NCBI GenBank assembly: GCA_039923455.1 | Contig: JBDTCS010000225.1 | Span: forward strand, 1 to 32,197 | Source: JBDTCS01 sp039923455 | GTDB taxonomy: Bacteria; Bacteroidota; Ignavibacteria; Palsa-1295 | Direction of reading: 5' to 3' | Length of the DNA stretch: 32,197 bases | Shown here: positions 26,917 to 32,197 of the stretch, piece by piece | Position numbering within the stretch: the stretch's first letter is position 1 | Layout of the letters: each line of letters opens with the position of its first letter | The notes under the pieces: model-generated | Databases searched by the model: none | What the model was told of the DNA's origin: nothing | Seen by the model: the letters and a program-made list of their open reading frames with translations, nothing else | Translations under genes and position numbers: made by a program

Positions 26917-27333
26917 ATGAAACAACTGAAGACAATTCTGTTCTGCGCGTTGCTCGCTTTCGCGATCGCTCCGACGCAGAATGCTTCGGCACAGTCGAAG
27001 AAGTGCATTAAAATCGCTGAAGATATCCGCCAAGACCAGTGCCAGCTTGCAAGAGCTCAGGCTGATCTTGCCGAGGATATGGCCCACTCGACCGCAACTT
27101 GCGGATCGCACGGAAGGAAGAACGACAAGGACATCAAAAAGGACCAAGAGAAGATCGAGAAGATCCAGTGCGATCTCAATCGTGATACTCAGGAGTTGAA
27201 TCGCATCTGCGGATGTGCATGCCCACCTCCAGGACCTGTAACTCCTCCAGGACCAGAGAATCCTCCAGGACCAGAGAATCCTCCTACCCCAGAAAATCCA
27301 CCAACGCCTCCATCTGGTGGTGGTGGAATCTAA
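26917..27333 (+). CDS. Small exported cysteine- and proline-rich protein, unknown
   Basis: 138 residues. The signal peptide (KTILFCALLAFAIAP core) ends ASA/Q26. The mature protein has a charged, probably helical region at about 30-97 with heptad-like spacing (IAEDIRQDQCQLARAQADLA, KKDQEKIEKIQCDLNRDTQE). Seven cysteines follow the cleavage site, at 30, 42, 62, 85, 98, 100 and 102, the last three as CGCAC. The tail from 103 is a proline-rich spacer with PPGPEN, PPGPEN and PPTPEN repeats, ending SGGGGI. I do not recognise a family. The layout suggests an extracellular or periplasmic helical hairpin on a stiff Pro-rich stalk. It has its own downstream terminator and a long upstream gap, so it is probably a single-gene transcript. 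Confidence 0.8.
   Translation: MKQLKTILFCALLAFAIAPTQNASAQSKKCIKIAEDIRQDQCQLARAQADLAEDMAHSTATCGSHGRKNDKDIKKDQEKIEKIQCDLNRDTQELNRICGCACPPPGPVTPPGPENPPGPENPPTPENPPTPPSGGGGI
27244..27297 (+). repeat. Three tandem 18-base repeats in the Pro-rich tail
   Basis: Two identical 18-base units (27244-27261 and 27262-27279) and a third diverged unit (27280-27297) encode PPGPEN, PPGPEN and PPTPEN. The unit number could vary between strains by slippage. Confidence 0.85.
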
Positions 27334-27339
27334 GGGTGA

Positions 27340-27358
27340 GTTCGAAATAATTTTGAAC
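27340..27358 (+). repeat. Hairpin in the 3' untranslated region of the small protein gene
   Basis: GTTCGAAA and TTTTGAAC pair over eight bases, including one G-U pair, with a three-base loop. It begins seven bases after the stop codon and precedes the terminator at 27379. Confidence 0.5.
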
Positions 27359-27378
27359 GCACAGCATTCTTGAAACGT

Positions 27379-27420
27379 AAGCGTGGGCCTTGCATCAGCA
27401 GAGCCTACGCTTTTCTATTT
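27379..27420 (+). terminator. Rho-independent terminator after the small protein gene
   Basis: The stem AAGCGTGGGC pairs with GCCTACGCTT (one G-U), with a loop of about 14 bases, and is followed by TTTTCTATTT. It lies 46 bases after the stop at 27333. Confidence 0.8.
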
Positions 27421-28010
27421 TAACAGCTTTTCTAATCGATAAAGAAACGTTGACCAAGCGTCGCCCTCACACCGCTTGCCTCAGGCTCTATGCTTGTACT
27501 CATTTGCTATGGGATTCCCGAATTCATACAATGCCAAGAATACATTACAAAATGCAATGCAGTCGCCCTTTCCGGTATAGGTCAAAACAGTGTTAAATCC
27601 CCAATTATTAACTTTCCTCAGCTTGGCTACCTAGGTGGAACGGGGTTTGCAGAGAATCAAAGTGTAATACTCTTCTGATGGTAAGCCGGGACAACTCCTA
27701 TTGTCAAAGCTTAGTCCAATTCCATCCCACGATGGCGGGTATCAGAGGGGTTTTCCTAAGATTCACATTTATTGATTCGGAATCTGAAATCACTCTATTC
27801 CGAATCTTACACCATTCGATCGCTCATTTCGGGTTTCTCCTAAGGATCCTTAAGTAGCGATAACAATTGTGTGCTACGTTTTTTGAACCGTCGGTTAGGT
27901 AACACTGCGGACAGATTCGAAAATTGGTATACACTTCTTCGTATAACTCGCATTCGCGAATTCTTTTATTGCGGTTACCAGAAATACCGCAAAACAACTT
28001 GTCTTCGAAA
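27421..28010 (+). other. Long intergenic region, no convincing gene
   Basis: 590 bases between the terminator at 27379 and the gene at 28011. A 62-codon frame (27490-27678) shows no known motif and no signal peptide of the local type. A strong inverted repeat is at 27775-27807 and a 10-base palindrome AAGGATCCTT near 27845. The promoter of the next gene is presumably here but I cannot place it. Confidence 0.4.
27775..27807. repeat. Perfect 10-base inverted repeat
   Basis: GATTCGGAAT and ATTCCGAATC are perfect complements around a 13-base spacer. The flanks are AT-rich (CACATTTATT on the left, TTACACC on the right). It could be an orphan terminator or an operator for the gene at 28011. No matching second copy was noticed in the window. 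Confidence 0.6.
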
Positions 28011-29489
28011 ATGGCTAATGATGTCAGGATCGGTGTGCGCGCTAAATCTATCAGCGTAGTGCGATCACTCACAAAAACTTTCCGGTCGACTGCAGTGCTC
28101 GCGGTTCTCGGGCTCGGTGCAGTGCTTCCGAATACTAAGCTGCAGGCACAGTGCACGCCAAACGTTGGCATCGGGACGAACTCGCCGAACGCTAGCGCAT
28201 TGCTCGAGCTATACTCAACCTCGATGGGCTTGCTCATTCCTCGAATGACGACCTCGCAGCGGAATCTGATTCCAACGCCGGCGACGTCACTCCTAATTTT
28301 TGACGTAACCCAAAATGGATTTTGGTACTATGACGGTACCAATTGGGTGCCGTTCACAGCGGGTTGGCAGTTGCTCGGAAATTCCGGAACGGTCGACAAC
28401 GTAAATTTTCTGGGTACGATCGATAACGTTGCTCTAAACTTCCGCGTCAACAATCAACGTGCGTTTCGGATTGAGCCGAATGTTGCAAGCCCAAATATCA
28501 TCGGTGGCTTCAGCGGCAACTTTGATATCACCGGATTGCGTGGTGTCACGATTAGCGGTGGTGGCGTAAGCGGCCTTGTGAATCAGGCCACATCAAGCTT
28601 CAGTACGATCGGCGGTGGAGCAAATAATATTGTTGGTGATAACCTTGGCCCCACGAGCTCGAACACCTACGCTACTGTCTCGGGCGGTCAATCGAATATC
28701 GCACAGGGCGGGTTCAGCTCTATCGTCGGTGGAGCAAATAATCTCACGGAAGTATATTATTCATCTGTTGCAGGCGGAACGGGCAACGACGCTCGCGCTG
28801 TATCGCAGACTGTCGTCGGACAGTACAACGATCCTCAGGGCATTTGCTCTTGCAATTCGTTCAACCCATTGAACCTCGCATTCATCGTTGGAGGTGGATT
28901 GAATGATCCGCAACGTTACAATTCTATGACCGTTGATTTCCGCGGCGTCCTCACACTCGGAGAAGCCGGCATCAACTCGAGCTTTAGCGCGATTCCTGAA
29001 ATGCGTATCACCGGTTCTACTTCCGGGTACGTTGGCTTCAAGGCTTCGGCAAGCACAACCTCGCATACCTATACAATGCCCGCAGCGCAAGGCGCCGCCA
29101 AGAGTGTGCTCACCAATGATGGTACAGGAGTACTAAGCTGGAATGCACCAGCGACGACCACGATGGCGAAATATGCAGTCACAACTTTAGCAGGGTTCTT
29201 AGGAACAGTTAGCAATCTTGCGCTCGACACCACGAAGTCGGTGTTTCGTATCTCTGCTGCTGCACCACAGACGCTTAACTCCCTCGCAGACACCGCCGAT
29301 GGTCGCTACATCACATTGATGAATGTCGGAGTCTCTGCGATCACGCTTGCAAACCAAACAGGTGCAACACCGGAATATCGTATCATCACCGGTAGTGGTG
29401 CACCTGTGCCTGTCTCAGGAGACCGGTCTGCAGTGCTGATCTATGATGGCACGACGAAGCGTTGGAGATTGATCGACAAGACACCGTAA
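28011..29489 (+). CDS. Exported modular protein with YadA-like head repeats and a phage-tail-like C-terminal module
   Basis: 492 residues from ATG 28011. The frame opens at a TTG at 27924, but the added residues are not signal-like. The signal peptide is long and basic, with core STAVLAVLGLGAVL ending LQA/Q. Residues 51-115 (NVGIGTNSPNASALLELYST, GLLIPRMTT, YYDGTNWVPF) match the N-terminal module of the two paralogs at 23278 and 24906. Residues about 155-300 carry YadA-like beta-roll motifs: SPNIIGGFSGN, STIGGGANN, ATVSGGQSNIAQG, SSIVGGANN, SSVAGGTGN. The last 95 residues (DTADGRYITLMNVG, SAVLIYDGTTKRWRLI) correspond to the DGK/SRW module of the paralogs. There is no YadA membrane anchor and no T9SS sorting domain. 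Trimeric assembly is plausible from the head motif but inferred. Confidence 0.85.
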   Translation: MANDVRIGVRAKSISVVRSLTKTFRSTAVLAVLGLGAVLPNTKLQAQCTPNVGIGTNSPNASALLELYSTSMGLLIPRMTTSQRNLIPTPATSLLIFDVTQNGFWYYDGTNWVPFTAGWQLLGNSGTVDNVNFLGTIDNVALNFRVNNQRAFRIEPNVASPNIIGGFSGNFDITGLRGVTISGGGVSGLVNQATSSFSTIGGGANNIVGDNLGPTSSNTYATVSGGQSNIAQGGFSSIVGGANNLTEVYYSSVAGGTGNDARAVSQTVVGQYNDPQGICSCNSFNPLNLAFIVGGGLNDPQRYNSMTVDFRGVLTLGEAGINSSFSAIPEMRITGSTSGYVGFKASASTTSHTYTMPAAQGAAKSVLTNDGTGVLSWNAPATTTMAKYAVTTLAGFLGTVSNLALDTTKSVFRISAAAPQTLNSLADTADGRYITLMNVGVSAITLANQTGATPEYRIITGSGAPVPVSGDRSAVLIYDGTTKRWRLIDKTP

Positions 29490-29558
29490 GCGATGCCTTG
29501 CATCTCTCCCACTATACACTGATCTGATATTTTGATTCTAAGTGTTTCTGGAAACGAA

Positions 29559-31124
29559 GTGAAAAACCTGTCTCGAGTTGTAGTGCTTTTTGTCGCTAGC
29601 GTGCTCTGCTCTTATGCAGTGCCGCTGCATGCTCAGCTATTGACGAATAATACGTTGATCAAGGTGAATACCTGCGCAACTGTTTTTGTCGGTGGCAGCG
29701 TGCTCAATACGACATGTGGTACGATAGACAATTCGGGAACAACGACGGTTTGTGGAAACTACACGAATAATAACATCACACGTGATAGCGGGCTCATAAA
29801 TCTCAACGGAGATTGGACGAACAACGCGAGCTTCGTGCGTGGATTTGGTCGTGTCCATCTCTATGGTACCAATCAGAACTTCGCCGGCACAAGTACAACG
29901 ACGTTCTATGATCTCGATATCTATGGTGGAGGTGTGAAGACTCTGAACCACCCTGAGCGCGTCGATCATCAAATGGATTTCACGAACGGACTCGTTCAAA
30001 CGACGCAGACAAATTTGCTGACCTTCACGGTGAACGGTTTTTGGATTAATGGTTCATCTGCGAGTTATGTGAGCGGACCGTGCGGTAAGGATTTCAATAG
30101 CACCGTCGAGTTTCAATACCCAATCGGCAAAGGCGGACGTTTCAATACCGGCGGTGTATTACCTGCAAGTTCGACTGCTTGCACATTCCGGATGGAGTAT
30201 TTTAATTACTCCTTTCCGTTCGTCGATGCAGCGCACATGGGTGATTCACTCAAGGATGTTTCGAACATTCAATACTGGCACTGCGATAGAACTTCCGGCA
30301 CAACGAACGCGAAGGTTCGCCTCTATTGGATCAACGGCGATTACAACGGCAAGATCGTAAACACCGATAGCTTGCTCGTTGCGCGTTGGGATACCGATAC
30401 GCTCAAGTGGAAGAGTCAGGGAAAAACAAGTGTATCCGGAAATGACATCTCCGGAAATATTCTATCATCGACTTGCATCAAGTGGGGCGAATCGCCCAAC
30501 GAACCTTTCACCCTTTCGGCCTATAAGGATCACGGCCTGCCTGTGGAGCTCGACCATTTCTATGCCCGCCAACAAGGCTCTCTCGTAAAGCTCGAGTGGC
30601 AAACTCGTGCTGAGCTGGATAACCTTGGTTTTGAGATCGAACGAAGATCTCTGGCAATGCCCGCCAGTATTGTTCGTACATGGGAGAAAGACCCTGCACT
30701 GCTTGCGCAGTCGGTCTATGGAGCCTCCTATGGTACGACCGACGTGCCACCGCAAGATGGCGAGTGGATCTACACTCTGTTCCAGCGCGACGTAAACGGC
30801 ACGCGAACGCTTGCAGCAGAACAGACGCTGAACTATCGAACTACCGCACCTGAATCGGGAACATTGACGGCCGAGATCTACCCAAATCCGGTACTCGATA
30901 ACGCACAGCTGAAACTTCACGTCCCGGATGGTTCGACGCATCTGAGCGTCCAACTCTTCGATGAAACCGGAAAAAGTGTAATGTTTTCAGAAAAAAATAT
31001 TTTGCCGATTTCGTACCAAAATGTTACACTTGAGCATTTATCGCGGTTTGCTTCCGGACAGTACACACTTGTATTGTCGTCAGATCGATACAAAATCGCA
31101 TATCCGCTCGTTATCGCAAAATAG
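29559..31124 (+). CDS. T9SS cargo, beta-rich surface protein (pair member 1)
   Basis: 521 residues from GTG 29559. The frame opens at a TTG at 29532, but GTG follows GGAAAC and gives a compact signal peptide, MKNLSRVVVLFVASVL, ending LHA/Q. The mature protein has Asn/Thr/Gly-rich short strands (GTTTVCGNYTNN, GDWTNNASFVRG) typical of beta-helix surface proteins, then a domain with NSTVEFQYPIGKGGRFN and VRLYWINGDYNG. The segment VKLEWQTRAELDNLGFEIER precedes the T9SS type A sorting domain from about 438 (AEIYPNPVLDN, LFDETGKSV, ending AYPLVIAK). It closely parallels the truncated gene at 31348 and is followed by a clear terminator. Confidence 0.85.
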   Translation: MKNLSRVVVLFVASVLCSYAVPLHAQLLTNNTLIKVNTCATVFVGGSVLNTTCGTIDNSGTTTVCGNYTNNNITRDSGLINLNGDWTNNASFVRGFGRVHLYGTNQNFAGTSTTTFYDLDIYGGGVKTLNHPERVDHQMDFTNGLVQTTQTNLLTFTVNGFWINGSSASYVSGPCGKDFNSTVEFQYPIGKGGRFNTGGVLPASSTACTFRMEYFNYSFPFVDAAHMGDSLKDVSNIQYWHCDRTSGTTNAKVRLYWINGDYNGKIVNTDSLLVARWDTDTLKWKSQGKTSVSGNDISGNILSSTCIKWGESPNEPFTLSAYKDHGLPVELDHFYARQQGSLVKLEWQTRAELDNLGFEIERRSLAMPASIVRTWEKDPALLAQSVYGASYGTTDVPPQDGEWIYTLFQRDVNGTRTLAAEQTLNYRTTAPESGTLTAEIYPNPVLDNAQLKLHVPDGSTHLSVQLFDETGKSVMFSEKNILPISYQNVTLEHLSRFASGQYTLVLSSDRYKIAYPLVIAK

Positions 31125-31176
31125 TACACTTTTTCCCCACTTTTAGACACTCTCTCGAGGATGCGTCAATTAGCTG

Positions 31177-31205
31177 AAACCCGCTTGCATAGCGGGTTTT
31201 CTTGT
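31177..31205 (+). terminator. Rho-independent terminator
   Basis: AAACCCGC and GCGGGTTT form a perfect eight-base stem with loop TTGCATA, followed by TCTTGTG after the T-rich arm. It lies about 50 bases after the stop at 31124 and separates this gene from the one starting at 31348. Confidence 0.85.
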
Positions 31206-31347
31206 GTTATATTGCAATTGTTAGAAGAAGCAAAGTCGGTTCACCCCGATTAATTTGAGTGTCTTTTGCACATGCGGTTTTAGCAAAAGCACTTCTGGTG
31301 AGCTCGATTTCTTGTGTGCTGTTTTGTTTGATTCCTATAAAAAGCTC

Positions 31348-32197
31348 GTGAGAACTTTACTTAAAAGTATGGTACTCGGGTGTGCATTACTCGCTGTTAA
31401 CTTGGCGAGCAGTTCGCGCGCGCAGATCATAACCAACAACGGTGCAAGTGTTAAGACTACATCAGGTGCAGTCGTCTATATTGTAGGCAGCGCGAACAAC
31501 GCAACAGGAACCTACGACAACACCGGCACCACAACTGTGACCGGAAGTTGGACCAATGGAGGCACAACAGCCGATAGCGGGACGATCAACGTAGCAGGTG
31601 ACTGGATCAACAATGCTACCTTCACGCGCTACATTGGTACGGTCGTGATGAATGGTGGCGCACAGAATTTTTCCGGAACACAAATAACAACCTTTAACAA
31701 CCTCACAATTTTAGGCGGAAACACCAAGACGCTGAACATTGCTGAGCGTGTTGATGGTATTAATGATCTAACACTCGGTATCCTCTCCACAACCCAGACC
31801 AATCTGCTGACCTATACTACCAACGGTACGTGGATCAATGGTTCGAGCACGAGCTATATAGATGGTCCTGCTGCAAAAGATTTTAACAGTGCTGTAGAAT
31901 TTCGTTTACCGATCGGCAAGAGTTCACGTTTCAACACAGTTGCCATGAAGCCTAATTCGGCCACTGCAACGACGTATCGTGCGGAATATTTTTTCACGCC
32001 GTATGTCAACACGACTACGATGATCCTGCCGTTGAAGAAGATCAGCAAGATTCATTACTGGAACATCGATCGGACTTCAGGCACATCCAACGCACAGGTT
32101 CGCTTGTACTGGATCTCGGGTGATTACAATCTTGGTGGAAATAATTTGATCAACACAGCGACGCTCGAGGTTGCGCGTTGGACGGGTGCTGCCTGGA
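31348..32197 (+). CDS. T9SS-type surface protein, N-terminal part (pair member 2)
   Basis: The frame from GTG 31348 is open to the window end (283 codons). It starts MRTLLKSMVLGCALLAVNLA, a signal peptide ending SRA/Q. It repeats the order of the gene at 29559: GTTTVTGSWTN, GDWINNATFTRYIG, NGGAQNFSGTQITTFNNLTI, TLNIAERVDG, TQTNLLTYTTNGTWINGSS, KDFNSAVEFRLPIGKSSRFN, HYWNIDRTSGTSNAQVRLYW. A sorting domain beyond the window is expected by analogy but not seen. No ATG is available near the signal peptide, so GTG is the likely start. The two genes are clear paralogs from tandem duplication, separated by a terminator. Confidence 0.8.
   Translation, partial: MRTLLKSMVLGCALLAVNLASSSRAQIITNNGASVKTTSGAVVYIVGSANNATGTYDNTGTTTVTGSWTNGGTTADSGTINVAGDWINNATFTRYIGTVVMNGGAQNFSGTQITTFNNLTILGGNTKTLNIAERVDGINDLTLGILSTTQTNLLTYTTNGTWINGSSTSYIDGPAAKDFNSAVEFRLPIGKSSRFNTVAMKPNSATATTYRAEYFFTPYVNTTTMILPLKKISKIHYWNIDRTSGTSNAQVRLYWISGDYNLGGNNLINTATLEVARWTGAAW

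Noticed and set aside
27490..27678. 62-codon plus-strand frame downstream of the terminator
   Set aside because: No upstream signals or motif, and it differs from its neighbours, which nearly all have signal peptides.

Overview
The window looks like chromosomal DNA from the Bacteroidota/Chlorobiota (FCB) group. Five complete exported proteins end, by my reading, in a type IX secretion (T9SS) type A sorting domain, recognisable by an YPNP-like start, a (D/E)xxG(R/K) turn and a basic last strand. The YCF48/BNR plus choice-of-anchor-D architecture, the paired-cysteine Ig repeats and the scarcity of Shine-Dalgarno sites fit Kapabacteria/Ignavibacteria-like lineages. The exact lineage is inference. 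I see no tRNA, rRNA, CRISPR array or intact insertion sequence.

Layout. 1-194: start of a small exported protein (minus, cut by the window edge). 383-4194 (plus): an FG-GAP-like T9SS cargo and a 2-aminobenzoate/benzoate-type CoA ligase. 4228-9532 (minus): two adjacent large T9SS cargos. 9588-11060 (minus): an Old Yellow Enzyme family oxidoreductase fused to a fibronectin III domain. 11211-17266 (minus): a housekeeping block transcribed yidC-mnmE-mnmG-murQ. 17530-18612 (minus): an unknown histidine-rich membrane protein. 18782-19855 (minus): an M42 aminopeptidase. 20202-32197 (plus): a 12-kb block of exported surface-protein genes. It holds one large T9SS protein, two tandem paralogs built from phage-tail-like modules, a small cysteine/proline-rich protein, a related protein with a YadA-like head, and a pair of related T9SS cargos (the second cut by the window end).

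The most informative non-coding signal is a pair of perfect TTCCACGTGGAA palindromes, the core of the near-universal ParB-binding parS site. One contains the GTG start codon of mnmG and the other lies in its last five codons. A third, one-mismatch copy lies at 18080. Together with yidC-mnmE-mnmG, which is origin-linked in many bacteria, this suggests that the window lies near the replication origin. Neither parA/parB nor rpmH/rnpA is in the window.

How the genes work together. MnmE and MnmG jointly modify the wobble uridine of certain tRNAs, YidC inserts membrane proteins, and MurQ recycles cell-wall MurNAc-6-phosphate. The remainder is mostly cell-surface material. The three phage-tail-like proteins have signal peptides but no recognisable T9SS sorting domain, so they may leave the cell differently or form extracellular fibres. 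This is the best candidate here for an undescribed system.
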